Origin: JBILVQ01 sp044370375
GTDB taxonomy: Bacteria > Bacteroidota > Bacteroidia > UBA4408
NCBI GenBank assembly: GCA_044370375.1
Contig: JBILVQ010000079.1
Span: forward strand, 1 to 12,547
Length of the DNA stretch: 12,547 nt
Reading direction: 5' to 3'
The stretch's first letter is position 1. Every line of letters starts with the position of its first letter. Below the pieces are notes generated by a model. That model saw only the letters and a list, made by a program, of their open reading frames with translations. It was not told where the DNA came from and did no database searches. Shown here piece after piece: positions 1-7,379 of this stretch. The position numbers and the translations under genes were made by a program.

Positions 1-205
1 AGTGGCCATGATCATTCACTGGGTCAGAACAGAAAATTCGGCTGAAATTGTTCAGTTGCATGGAAGCAGAGATCATACGATTCCGCTGCGCAATATTAAA
101 AATCCCAGCTTCGTTATTCCCGGCGGTTCCCACATGATGACCCTTACCCGGGCAGCAGAAATAGAGGGAATACTGAAGGAAATTGTAAAGGATGTTAAGC
201 CTTGA
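1..205 (+). CDS. alpha/beta hydrolase, C-terminal fragment (5' end outside window)
   Basis: This is the last ~67 codons of a gene that begins upstream of the window; the frame is open from base 2 to the TGA at 203-205. The fragment carries the C-terminal part of an alpha/beta-hydrolase fold: a strand followed by HGSRDHTIP, where the Asp (about residue 24 of the fragment) is in the position of the catalytic acid, and then VIPGGSHMM, where the His (about residue 44) is in the position of the catalytic base. The GxxD-x-x-IP and GGSH spacing is typical of small bacterial esterases/hydrolases. The nucleophile elbow (G-x-S-x-G) would lie outside the window, so the substrate cannot be judged. The GTG/ATG codons at the window edge are not good evidence for a start. 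Confidence 0.75.
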   Translation, partial: VAMIIHWVRTENSAEIVQLHGSRDHTIPLRNIKNPSFVIPGGSHMMTLTRAAEIEGILKEIVKDVKP

Positions 206-231
206 TGCTTATTTCTTGAAAGCATGTTTTT
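205..231 (+). terminator. weak hairpin plus U-run after the hydrolase
   Basis: ATGCTT at 205-210 pairs with AAGCAT at 220-225 across a 9-nt loop, followed by G and five T (227-231). The 6-bp stem starts at the last base of the hydrolase stop codon. It is AU-rich, so termination is probably partial, but the position between two genes fits. Confidence 0.4.
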
Positions 232-274
232 GTTCCAATAATTATCGGATATTTACAAGCATCGAGATAAAAAA

Positions 275-574
275 ATGGAAAAATCAGATTTGTCGAAAGC
301 AATAAAAACCATGGTATTGGCCGAAGCCGGAAAACTTCATGAAGACCTGGAACTGCATTTTGCCATGCTGGCTAATGAATGCGAACAAGAGCAACAATAC
401 CTCGAAATGGCAAACGAATTGGCCATTGAGTTTATTAGTTACGATGAGGATGAATTGTTTGATTTGTTTTTCGAGCATCCTCCTCAAATGCCCTTGTTTC
501 AAAAAACATTGAAACAAATTCAAAAGAATATTCAGGATATCATTGCTATAACGCCTGAGCAAAGAAATCGATAA
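275..574 (+). CDS. small helical protein of unknown function, coupled to the CoA-transferase
   Basis: A 99-residue protein that I do not recognise. It is acidic and looks entirely alpha-helical: an amphipathic helix over about residues 3-30, an E/Q-rich helix around 34-55, an acidic segment (YDEDELFDLFFEH) at about 55-68, and a final helix from about 74 to 95. It has no signal peptide, no membrane segment and no cysteine pair for metal binding (a single Cys). Its stop codon lies only nine bases before the ATG of the CoA-transferase gene, so the two are almost certainly co-transcribed and perhaps translationally coupled. The start is the first ATG after an A-rich stretch (AGATAAAAAAATGG), as is usual in Bacteroidota. 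The antisense reading frame over the same bases is a shadow. A role as partner or regulator of the enzyme is inference from position only. Confidence 0.7.
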   Translation: MEKSDLSKAIKTMVLAEAGKLHEDLELHFAMLANECEQEQQYLEMANELAIEFISYDEDELFDLFFEHPPQMPLFQKTLKQIQKNIQDIIAITPEQRNR

Positions 575-583
575 AATTTCAAC

Positions 584-1867
584 ATGTCTTTTCAAAATCC
601 GTCTTACATTTCTGCAGAGCAAGCTCTTGATTTTATTCAAAGCAACCAACGGATTTTTCTCCATGGCAGTGCAGCTACGCCCAAACGTTTTATTAATGCC
701 ATGCTTGCCAACAAGGAGAGATTCACGAATGTGGAATTGGTCAGCATCACCCAGCAAGGCATCGATTTGAATGACCCATCTTTACGGGGTCATTTCTATA
801 TCAATTCCTTGTTTGTTTCTGAAAGCAGTCGCAAAGCAGTCAATGGACCGAACGGAGATTATGTCCCGGTTTTTTTAAGCGAAATTGCCCTTTTATTTAC
901 GCGTAATATTCTTCCTTTGGATGTTGCGGTTGTTCAGGTTTCTCCGCCCGATAAGCATGGTTATTGTTCGTTGGGAACCTCTGTTGACATTGCCCGTGCG
1001 GCTGTTTCCGTGGCAAAAAAAGTTATTGCACAGGTTAACCCCAACATGCCCCGCGTTCATGGTGATACCTTTGTTCCCTTTCATAAATTTGATGCAGTCA
1101 TTTGGGTGGATGATGTTCTGCCTGAAATCAGTTATGCAGATTCTTCGGATGCTGCAACTGCCAAAATTGGGGAGATTGTTGCCGGCTTGGTAGAAGATGG
1201 TGCTACCCTACAGTTAGGCATTGGTACCATTCCTGATTCTGTTTTAAAGAATCTTACTACGCATAAAAATTTGGGTTTGCATACCGAAATGTTTTCGGAT
1301 GGTGTTATCCCTTTGATTGAATCCGGTGTGCTCAATAACCGCATGAAAAAGAAAGTGAATGGTTATTGTGTAACCTCCTTTATTTTGGGTTCTCGCAAAT
1401 TGTATGACTTTGTGGATGACAATCCTATTATCAAGGCATTGGATGCTTCTTATGTGAATGATCCGCGCATTCTTTCACTTAATCCGAAGGTAACTGCCAT
1501 CAACAGTGCCATTGAAGTAGATTTAACCGGACAGGTTTGTGCTGATTCCATTGGTACTTACCAATTCTCCGGCATTGGTGGTCAAATGGATTTCATTCGT
1601 GGTGCTGCACTTTCAGAGGGAGGTAAGCCAATTATTGCATTGCCTTCCACCACATCGAAAGGCGAATCTAGAATTGTTCCTTTTCTAAAAAAGGGAGCCG
1701 GAGTAGTGACCACACGTGGCCATATTCATTGGATTGTAACAGAGTTTGGCGCTGTTAATTTGTTTGGGATGAACATGGAGCAAAGGGCCAAAGCCCTGGT
1801 TGGCATCGCACATCCCAATCATCGCGAGCAATTGGAAAAAGAATCTTTTCAGCGTTTTAGTATTTAG
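584..1867 (+). CDS. acetyl-CoA hydrolase/CoA-transferase family protein (4-hydroxybutyrate CoA-transferase-like)
   Basis: A 427-residue cytoplasmic enzyme of the acetyl-CoA hydrolase/transferase family (class I CoA-transferases such as AbfT/Cat). These move CoA between acyl-CoA and a free carboxylate such as acetate, succinate or 4-hydroxybutyrate through a glutamyl-CoA thioester. Visible landmarks are SPPDKHGYCSLG at 120-131, the catalytic-glutamate motif GLHTEMFSDG at 231-240 (Glu235 as the likely nucleophile), the glycine-rich GIGGQMDF at 330-337 that contributes to CoA binding, and the C-terminal signature running from TTRGHIHW to VNLFGMN (about 376-397). Length is normal for the family (about 430). 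It follows the 99-residue ORF by nine bases. Known members differ in acyl acceptor, and the sequence does not settle which is used. A butyrate/acetate or succinate/acetate role in fermentation or acyl recycling is inference. Confidence 0.92.
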   Translation: MSFQNPSYISAEQALDFIQSNQRIFLHGSAATPKRFINAMLANKERFTNVELVSITQQGIDLNDPSLRGHFYINSLFVSESSRKAVNGPNGDYVPVFLSEIALLFTRNILPLDVAVVQVSPPDKHGYCSLGTSVDIARAAVSVAKKVIAQVNPNMPRVHGDTFVPFHKFDAVIWVDDVLPEISYADSSDAATAKIGEIVAGLVEDGATLQLGIGTIPDSVLKNLTTHKNLGLHTEMFSDGVIPLIESGVLNNRMKKKVNGYCVTSFILGSRKLYDFVDDNPIIKALDASYVNDPRILSLNPKVTAINSAIEVDLTGQVCADSIGTYQFSGIGGQMDFIRGAALSEGGKPIIALPSTTSKGESRIVPFLKKGAGVVTTRGHIHWIVTEFGAVNLFGMNMEQRAKALVGIAHPNHREQLEKESFQRFSI

Positions 1868-2045
1868 CATTTAGTGAATTTTGAGCTTTCCTTTTTTCTT
1901 GTTCCGGTGATTCGAATTTTTACCATCATCGTTTTTTTTGGCTCTTTCGTTTTGAGTCGATGACTTTAATGCCTGTATAAAAGGATATCTTCTTGATGTA
2001 GGCTAAAGTCTGGAACTCGGGACTAGAAAATAGCGTGTTTATTTT

Positions 2046-2080
2046 TTTGATTTTTTTTTACAGATATTTGGACAGCTTTG
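2046..2080 (+). promoter_or_regulatory. candidate promoter for the MATE gene
   Basis: TTTG at 2046-2049 and CAGCTTTG at 2073-2080 (7 of 8 to TAnnTTTG) are separated by 23 nt, at the upper end of the spacing accepted for Bacteroidota promoters. A start near 2087 would give a leader of about 15 nt before the ATG at 2103. T-rich surroundings make chance matches easy. Confidence 0.28.
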
Positions 2081-2102
2081 AAAGAGCATTCTCCTTACCA
2101 CA

Positions 2103-3500
2103 ATGTCCACCTCCAAAAAATCAGGATTTTTTAACAATGCTTATCATGTAGTGAAACTATCGCTCAATGGTGAGGAGCAGGATTATACCGTAGGCAGTAT
2201 TCGCCGGGCAGTTTTTCTTTTGGCCATTCCCATGATTTTGGAGTTGAGTTTAGAGAGCGTCTTTGCGGTAGTAGATATGTTTTTTGTCAGCAAATTAGGA
2301 CAAAACGCCATAGCAACGGTTGGCTTAACAGAATCTGTGATTACTTTGGTTTATTCATTGGCCATTGGATTAAGCACAGCCGCAACCGCCATTGTAGCCC
2401 GAAGGGTAGGAGAGAAGAACCCTGAAGCAGCCTCGCATGCAGCTGCGCAATGTTTAAACATTGCTTTGTTTACATCCATTATTGTAGGAATTCTGGGAAT
2501 GATTTTCGCGGCTGAAATTTTAAGTTTGATGGGAGCAAGTGATGAGGTAGTGCGCGATGGTGCAGTTTTTACACGCATCATGATGGGCGGTAGTTTGTCC
2601 ATCATTTTACTCTTCTTAATCAATGGTATTTTTCGCGGGGCCGGTAATGCCGCCATGGCCATGAAGAGTTTATGGCTGGCCAGTTTAATCAACATTGTTT
2701 TATGTCCGGTTTTAATTCATTTTTTCGGATTGAAGGGTGCAGCCATAGCAACGGTTACGGGAAGGAGCGCAGGCGTTTTGTATCAATTGTACCATTTATA
2801 CAAAGGATATGGCATGTTGCGTTTATTGCCTGCTCATTTTGGCATCAATAAGGAAATTTTAAATTCTATTATTCACATCGGGTGGCCGGCCACATTTCAA
2901 TTTATTTTGGCCAGTGGCTCATGGATTGTTTTGGCACGATTGGTAGCTGAAACTGGCGGCACTACTGCCTCTGCAGGCTATCAGATTGCCATTCGCAATG
3001 TGGTGTTTTTTATTTTGCCGGCTTGGGGATTAAGCAATGCAGCAGCTACTTTGGTTGGTCAGAATTTAGGAGCCAAGGAGATTAAGAGGGCAGAGGACAG
3101 CGTGATGTTAACCGCAAAGTACAATGCCCTTTTTATGAGTTTTGTGATGCTATTGTTTTTGTTTTTTTCCAGGCCCATCATTGGCATCTTTACCGATGAA
3201 AAGGAAGTAATTGATTTTGGCGCATTGGCTTTGCAAATCATTGGTTCTGCCTATATTTTTTATGGCATTGGCATGGTCATGACCCAAGCTTTGAATGGCG
3301 CAGGAGACACCCGAACACCTACCTTAATTAATTTTTTTGGCTTTTGGCTGTTCCAAATTCCTTTGGCTTATTTCTTGGCATTGGGTATGGATATGAAATC
3401 TACTGGAGCATTCATTGCGATTCCTGTTGCCGAAACTTTTATTGCTTTGGTGGCATGGTATTATTTCAGAAAAGGAAAATGGAAAGAGGTGAAGGTATAA
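2103..3500 (+). CDS. MATE family efflux transporter
   Basis: A 465-residue inner-membrane transporter of the multidrug and toxic compound extrusion (MATE) family, which exports cationic or organic compounds in exchange for Na+ or H+. After a polar N-terminus (about 1-32) come hydrophobic segments consistent with twelve membrane spans in two related halves. Typical motifs are present: the first helix with IPMILE (about 42-47), ATVGLTESV in helix 2, IFRGAGN (176-182) at the end of the first half, the second-half equivalents LVGQNLGAK (317-325) and LNGAGDTRTPT (397-407). Length is normal (440-480). The gene stands alone on the plus strand and converges on the SRPBCC gene 47 bases downstream. Substrate specificity cannot be read from the sequence; NorM-like and DinF-like branches are both possible. 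Confidence 0.92.
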   Translation: MSTSKKSGFFNNAYHVVKLSLNGEEQDYTVGSIRRAVFLLAIPMILELSLESVFAVVDMFFVSKLGQNAIATVGLTESVITLVYSLAIGLSTAATAIVARRVGEKNPEAASHAAAQCLNIALFTSIIVGILGMIFAAEILSLMGASDEVVRDGAVFTRIMMGGSLSIILLFLINGIFRGAGNAAMAMKSLWLASLINIVLCPVLIHFFGLKGAAIATVTGRSAGVLYQLYHLYKGYGMLRLLPAHFGINKEILNSIIHIGWPATFQFILASGSWIVLARLVAETGGTTASAGYQIAIRNVVFFILPAWGLSNAAATLVGQNLGAKEIKRAEDSVMLTAKYNALFMSFVMLLFLFFSRPIIGIFTDEKEVIDFGALALQIIGSAYIFYGIGMVMTQALNGAGDTRTPTLINFFGFWLFQIPLAYFLALGMDMKSTGAFIAIPVAETFIALVAWYYFRKGKWKEVKV

Positions 3501-3547
3501 GGGTATGTAATAGAACAGACCTTCTTCGCTGATTTATCAAGCCTCTT

Positions 3548-4000
3548 TTAAGCTTCAACGAGGGATTTTATCGACTTTAATATCGGATTCCAGCCCTCAC
3601 CATTGTTATAGCTTTCAGCATATCTTCGGTCTCCATCACCCACTTTGGTATAATCGCCCTGAGTTACGGTTAACTTTGTTCCGCCAACTTCTTTAACCAA
3701 ATCATACGTAACAGTCAAATAATTTTCCGGCACATCGGCCAAGGTTCCATTAGGATCAAAAACAGTATAGACCAAACTTTGGCAGGGTTTAATGCTCACT
3801 ATTTTTCCTTTTACAAATATCATTTCTTTGCCATCATAGCTTCCTTTCCAGAGCAATTTGCTGTCTGGTTTCCAGTCTGAAACAGTTTCACAGCCGAACA
3901 TATAAATTTTTGTTTTTTCGGGATTTACCAAGGCATCCCAAACCATTTCTGAATCGGCAGCAATGTGGATGGTGTTAATAATATGTGCAGCTGTTTCCAT
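3548..4000 (-). CDS. SRPBCC (AHSA1-like) domain protein
   Basis: A 150-residue single-domain protein of the SRPBCC/START-like superfamily, AHSA1 (activator of Hsp90 ATPase homologue 1-like) branch. This fold forms a hydrophobic pocket with a long C-terminal helix. Visible hallmarks are the opening strand and helix with VWDALVNPEKTKIYMFG (about 20-36), the SDWKPDSKLLWKG turn, the strand IVSIKPCQSLVYTV, and the C-terminal block with VTYDLV, LTVTQGDY and GWNPILKSIKSLVE. There is no signal peptide. The bacterial relatives are mostly uncharacterised, and ligand and partner are unknown. The gene faces the MATE gene tail to tail and is divergent from the GH13 gene. It is not a close duplicate of the other SRPBCC protein in this window at 8278-8676; similarity is at fold level. 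Confidence 0.85.
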   Translation of the reverse strand: METAAHIINTIHIAADSEMVWDALVNPEKTKIYMFGCETVSDWKPDSKLLWKGSYDGKEMIFVKGKIVSIKPCQSLVYTVFDPNGTLADVPENYLTVTYDLVKEVGGTKLTVTQGDYTKVGDGDRRYAESYNNGEGWNPILKSIKSLVEA

Positions 4001-4016
4001 GCCTGTAAATTTTCTT

Positions 4017-4044
4017 CAAAGGTAATTTTATTTTTCTGTTGAAA
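4017..4044 (-). promoter_or_regulatory. candidate promoter for the SRPBCC gene
   Basis: On the minus strand TACCTTTG (4024-4017) matches the Bacteroidota -7 element TAnnTTTG fully. TTTC (4044-4041) sits 16 nt upstream as a poor -33 box. Predicted transcription would begin near 4010, giving a short leader to the ATG at 4000. Confidence 0.42.
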
Positions 4045-4101
4045 GCGGCTAATTTATTGATGATGCAAATCGTTTTTGAGGATTTTAATATTGTCCTTTT
4101 C

Positions 4102-4135
4102 TTGCCTTAACAATTCTTTTATTTGCGTAAATTCG
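4102..4135 (+). promoter_or_regulatory. candidate promoter for the GH13 gene
   Basis: TTG at 4102-4104 and TAAATTCG at 4128-4135 (7 of 8 to TAnnTTTG) with a 23-nt spacer. The leader to the ATG at 4152 would be only about 10 nt, so this is a tentative call. Confidence 0.3.
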
Positions 4136-4151
4136 TCCCATAATTTTTACC

Positions 4152-5999
4152 ATGAATCGCAGAATTTTTTCCATCCTTACCGCCCTTTTTATTTCGCTGA
4201 GTGTTTTTGCACAAACCTCCATTCAACGCATTGATCCACCCAATTGGTGGGTAGGCATGAAGACCAACAAGGTTAATTTGCTGGTAAATGGAAAAGATGT
4301 AAAGCTTGTAACGGAGGTTAAATCCTCTCTTCCTTCTGTTAAAATTCTTGGTTTTAAACCACTCGAAAATCCTGATTATTTATTGCTAAGCATTGAAATT
4401 GGCATGGAAACCGTGCCCGGTCTGGTAGAATTGAGTTTTGTAGGTCCTAAAAAGACCCTTAAATATTCCTATGAATTGAAGCAAAGAGAAAAGATTTATC
4501 CCGATGTAAATCCTGTTAATGCTTCTGATAATATTTACCTAATAATGCCCGATCGTTTCGCAAATGCAGATCCTGCCAATGATGTGGTTCAGGGGATGTT
4601 TGAGACCTGTTTTAAGCGCGATTCTATGTTGTGCAGGCATGGTGGCGACCTGAAAGGAATTACGGCCCATCTTGATTATATCAAAGCTTTGGGCATGAAT
4701 GCCATTTGGCTAAACCCTGTGCAGGAAAATAATCAACCCGATGAATCTTACCATGGTTATGCCATCACCAACCATTATGCGGTTGATGCACGCCTTGGTA
4801 CTTTGAACGATTATGTTGAATTATCAAAGAAGGCGCAACAAGATTCTTTGAAACTGATCATGGATATTGTTTTGAATCATACCGGCAACAAACATTATTT
4901 GTTTCAGAATCCTCCAACCAACGATTGGTATCATCGCTTTGACGAATTTACCAGAACCAGCTACCGAGCCACTACCTTGATGGATCCCTATGCAGCAAAA
5001 GCCGACAAGGATTTGATGCAAAATGGATGGTTCGATAAGCACATGCCCGACCTGAACCAAAGCAATCCAATGGTGGAGAATTACCTTATTCAAAATACCT
5101 TGTGGTGGATTGAAACGGCCCGCCTGAAAGGCTTAAGGGTAGATACTTGGGCCTATTCCGATCAAGCCTTTGCACAACGTTGGGCCCAAGCGGTCAAATC
5201 AGAATATGTCAACATTGCCATTTTTGGCGAGGTGTGGGATCATGGTGCCGCAATTCAGGCCTGGTTCACACAACAATCAAAAGTAAATACCAATACTAAA
5301 ACTGAATTGCCCGGTATTACCGATTTTCAATTTTATTATTCAGTGAATGATATTGTTACTGGGAGGAGCGGTTGGACCGATGGTGTTGCCCGCATGTATT
5401 ACACTTTGGCACAAGATTTTTTATATCGTGATCCTTCAAGACAGATTATCTTTTTAGACAATCATGATTTGACAAGGTTTTATACCATGTGCGGTAAGGA
5501 TGATAGAAAATTTAAAATGGGTTTAACCTTGTTGTTTACCTTGCGTGGATGGCCTGTTCTATTGTATGGAACAGAATTGATGATGGATGCAGCTGCCAAT
5601 CCTGATGCAAAGGTGAGAAAGGATTTTCCGGGCGGATGGAAGGATGATGCACAGAATAAATTTACAGCGGGCGGACGTAGCGCAAAAGAAAACGAAATGT
5701 TTGACCGCATACATCAATTGGCAAATTATCGTCACAACAATGCTTTTATGCACTCAGGAAAACTAACTCAGTATGTTCCCGAGAAAGGTGTTTATGTATA
5801 TTTCAGATACGATGAAAAGAAAACGGTGATGGTGATTTTAAATGCCGGTGATCAGGTAAACACCCTTGACTGGAAAAGATTTTCAGAAAACATCAAAGGA
5901 GCAACAGGTGGAAAAGATATATTGAGCAACAAGCAAATTTCACTTTCAACGCCTCTTCAGCTCGAACCATGGGGCTCTTGGGTTGTTGAACTCAATTAG
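4152..5999 (+). CDS. exported GH13 enzyme, cyclomaltodextrinase/neopullulanase type
   Basis: A 615-residue alpha-glucan hydrolase. Residues 1-20 form a signal peptide with cleavage likely at VFA|QTS, so it acts in the periplasm or outside the cell. Residues ~22-112 match the N-terminal beta-sandwich of cyclomaltodextrinases, ~115-520 the (beta/alpha)8 barrel, and ~535-613 the C-terminal beta domain. All conserved GH13 regions are present: DIVLNH (238-243), GLRVDTW with nucleophile Asp331, IFGEVWD with acid/base Glu360, and FLDNHD with Asp439 stabilising the transition state. The ESYHGYAITNHYAVD block (198-212) is typical of the Flavobacterium-type cyclomaltodextrinase subgroup. Expected substrates are cyclodextrins, maltodextrins or pullulan; which dominates is not readable. 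No SusC/SusD-like genes or LacI/AraC regulator are adjacent, so it stands outside a visible polysaccharide utilisation locus. Confidence 0.93.
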   Translation: MNRRIFSILTALFISLSVFAQTSIQRIDPPNWWVGMKTNKVNLLVNGKDVKLVTEVKSSLPSVKILGFKPLENPDYLLLSIEIGMETVPGLVELSFVGPKKTLKYSYELKQREKIYPDVNPVNASDNIYLIMPDRFANADPANDVVQGMFETCFKRDSMLCRHGGDLKGITAHLDYIKALGMNAIWLNPVQENNQPDESYHGYAITNHYAVDARLGTLNDYVELSKKAQQDSLKLIMDIVLNHTGNKHYLFQNPPTNDWYHRFDEFTRTSYRATTLMDPYAAKADKDLMQNGWFDKHMPDLNQSNPMVENYLIQNTLWWIETARLKGLRVDTWAYSDQAFAQRWAQAVKSEYVNIAIFGEVWDHGAAIQAWFTQQSKVNTNTKTELPGITDFQFYYSVNDIVTGRSGWTDGVARMYYTLAQDFLYRDPSRQIIFLDNHDLTRFYTMCGKDDRKFKMGLTLLFTLRGWPVLLYGTELMMDAAANPDAKVRKDFPGGWKDDAQNKFTAGGRSAKENEMFDRIHQLANYRHNNAFMHSGKLTQYVPEKGVYVYFRYDEKKTVMVILNAGDQVNTLDWKRFSENIKGATGGKDILSNKQISLSTPLQLEPWGSWVVELN

Positions 6000-6031
6000 T
6001 CCTGAAAATTTTAAGAGAGAATCTGCATGCA

Positions 6032-6856
6032 TTAATTGCATAAAGAAGTACTTTCTTCCAGAACTTTGCTTATGCGGTTTTCCTTCATGCCAATTTCCGA
6101 CAATAGGTGGGAACGATGAAGTAAATCTTTGACCAAGACAATATTTTTTTCTAGCAGCGCATTCTTTTCCAATTTGGTTAAGCTTGTAAGGCAAGTAACC
6201 GGAAACAATCCGCTGTTGTCGATTAAATCTTTCAGCGCACGGTTTTTGGGCCAACTCCAGCTAAGCATTTTGATACCGATGCAAGAGCCATAATCCAAGG
6301 CATCTTTCGTGAACCTGGAATTGGTAACAATCCAACCGGTAAAATTTTCTTTGGGGAAATTGGCGGCAGACAGGATATCTTCAAAGCGTGAATGGATATA
6401 CAAAGGTACTTTCACATCAACACCCACTTCGGGATTGTTTTGATATTTGCATTCCATCATCATGGTTTCATTTTCCTTTTCGGCCAATACATCAATTTCA
6501 TGTGTTACGCATTGGCCCTTGAAGAATTGCCCGTTGCTTACACGGTATCCTTGGTGATGAAACAAGGCGGCAACAAATTTTTCGAAAGGAAATCCGGAAG
6601 GACCCAAATCCATGATTCCCTTTTTTAAATAGTAGCGAGCAGCGTTGCTACGAGAATTCTGCCTCAATAATTTAAATGCATGGGCATAAATTTTTTGGGT
6701 ACTGATTCCTTCGTACAATTGGGGCAGCACCTGTTCCAGAATATGTTTTATATCCTTTGAACCGGCTTTTGCCCGGACCAAAGAATTTTTTAGTTTTTCC
6801 AAAGAGAATTCTTCGGTTTCTCCGGTGGCTTTTGTAACGTGAATTTTATTTTTCAT
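6032..6856 (-). CDS. ATP-cone domain fused to Mrr-like restriction endonuclease
   Basis: A 274-residue three-part protein. Residues ~3-85 match the ATP-cone, the nucleotide-binding regulatory domain of ribonucleotide reductases and NrdR: it opens with VTKATGETEEFSLEKLKNSL and ends with SNAARYYLKKGI. Residues ~86-205 are a PD-(D/E)xK nuclease domain of the Mrr type: GPSGFPFEKFVA, then HEIDVLAE with Asp122 and MMECKYQ with Glu135 and Lys137 as the probable D-ExK metal-binding site. Residues ~220-270 (from LTKLEKNALLEKNIVLVKDL to ENRISKVLEES) look like a helix-hairpin-helix DNA-binding tail. The catalytic residues are intact, so it should be active. I know this architecture as widespread in Bacteroidota, but its role is not established. 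Nucleotide-gated cleavage of foreign or damaged DNA is inference. No methyltransferase is adjacent. The lipoprotein gene ends 61 nt upstream on the same strand. Confidence 0.88.
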   Translation of the reverse strand: MKNKIHVTKATGETEEFSLEKLKNSLVRAKAGSKDIKHILEQVLPQLYEGISTQKIYAHAFKLLRQNSRSNAARYYLKKGIMDLGPSGFPFEKFVAALFHHQGYRVSNGQFFKGQCVTHEIDVLAEKENETMMMECKYQNNPEVGVDVKVPLYIHSRFEDILSAANFPKENFTGWIVTNSRFTKDALDYGSCIGIKMLSWSWPKNRALKDLIDNSGLFPVTCLTSLTKLEKNALLEKNIVLVKDLLHRSHLLSEIGMKENRISKVLEESTSLCN

Positions 6857-6917
6857 GCATGAAGATTATCGGCATGAAGGTAAGCGGTCTTGCGTCAAAA
6901 GGAAAAGATGGAGGTAT

Positions 6918-7277
6918 TTATTTTCTTTTGTCTTCCCAAATCAGCTTTTCGTTTTTTCTTGCGCTGAAAAAATCCTTGCATCTGCCATCGCCTTTGCCGG
7001 TAATTCCACCGTCGGGACTGCAAATGCTTTGGCAGTTTTCGTCTAAAACCATGCTTGGAATGTCGCAGCAATGAGAGGGCAGGTAATACACTGTTTTCCC
7101 TTGGTATTCATACTGCCAAATTTTGGCAGCAGGATTCCATACTTTTTCATTTTCAATTTCCTTTATTTTTTCGCGAATGCAATCGGGAGTTCCTTTGGGC
7201 AAACGCTCTTTGTCGCAGCGGCTGATGGTAAGTCCGGTAGAAGACAGCAGGATCATGACCAATAAGGGGTGTTTCAT
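6918..7277 (-). CDS. cysteine-rich probable lipoprotein (DUF6970-like)
   Basis: A 119-residue exported protein. Residues 1-20 are a hydrophobic signal sequence ending in LTISR before Cys21. The Cys suggests lipidation, but Arg at -1 is a poor lipobox, so it may be retained by an atypical signal or be a plain periplasmic protein. The mature part has six further cysteines (33, 70, 71, 82, 86, 100), enough for three disulfides. Notable segments are VWNPAAKIWQYEYQGKTVYYLP (about 46-67, read in parts), HCCDIP, and the Gly/Asp-rich SPDGGITGKGDG (87-98). This pattern resembles the small Bacteroidota family I recall as DUF6970; that name is from memory. Function is unknown. It has a good -7 box upstream and may be co-transcribed with the nuclease gene. 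Plus-strand frames over the same bases are shadows. Confidence 0.82.
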   Translation of the reverse strand: MKHPLLVMILLSSTGLTISRCDKERLPKGTPDCIREKIKEIENEKVWNPAAKIWQYEYQGKTVYYLPSHCCDIPSMVLDENCQSICSPDGGITGKGDGRCKDFFSARKNEKLIWEDKRK

Positions 7278-7309
7278 GAAAAGAAGTGTTAATGAAAATT
7301 GAAATCAAT

Positions 7310-7317
7310 CAAAGATA
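7310..7317 (-). promoter_or_regulatory. -7 promoter element for the lipoprotein (and perhaps nuclease) genes
   Basis: On the minus strand TATCTTTG (7317-7310) is a perfect TAnnTTTG. The region 19-21 nt upstream is only T/A-rich, with no TTTG, so the -33 part is weak. Predicted start near 7304 leaves a leader of about 27 nt to the ATG at 7277. Confidence 0.42.
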
Positions 7318-7340
7318 GTTGAATTTAAAAGGATAAATTT

Positions 7341-7379
7341 AAAAATGTGGAATGGCCTTTCAAATGAACCCTTTGGCCA
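7341..7379 (-). terminator. possible terminator after the GNAT gene
   Basis: On the minus strand TGGCC (7379-7375) can pair with GGCCA (7357-7353) across a 17-nt loop, and five T follow at 7345-7341 after a seven-base gap. The stem begins one base after the GNAT stop codon. The stem is short, the loop long and the U-run distant, so this is weak. Confidence 0.32.

Noticed and set aside
284..757. Long minus-strand ORF of 157 codons
   Set aside because: It overlaps the 99-residue ORF and the start of the CoA-transferase in antisense. The translation is Leu/Ile/Lys/Arg-heavy and resembles no protein family, as expected of a shadow frame.
6027..6041. ATGCA-TTAAT-TGCAT inverted repeat between the GH13 and nuclease genes as a terminator
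   Set aside because: The stem is five AT-rich base pairs, no U-run follows on either strand, and it overlaps the stop codon of the nuclease gene.
6859..7265. Plus-strand ORFs across the lipoprotein gene
   Set aside because: They run antisense to the cysteine-rich lipoprotein, which has a signal sequence and conserved motifs. The plus-strand products are low-complexity hydrophobic stretches without recognisable domains.
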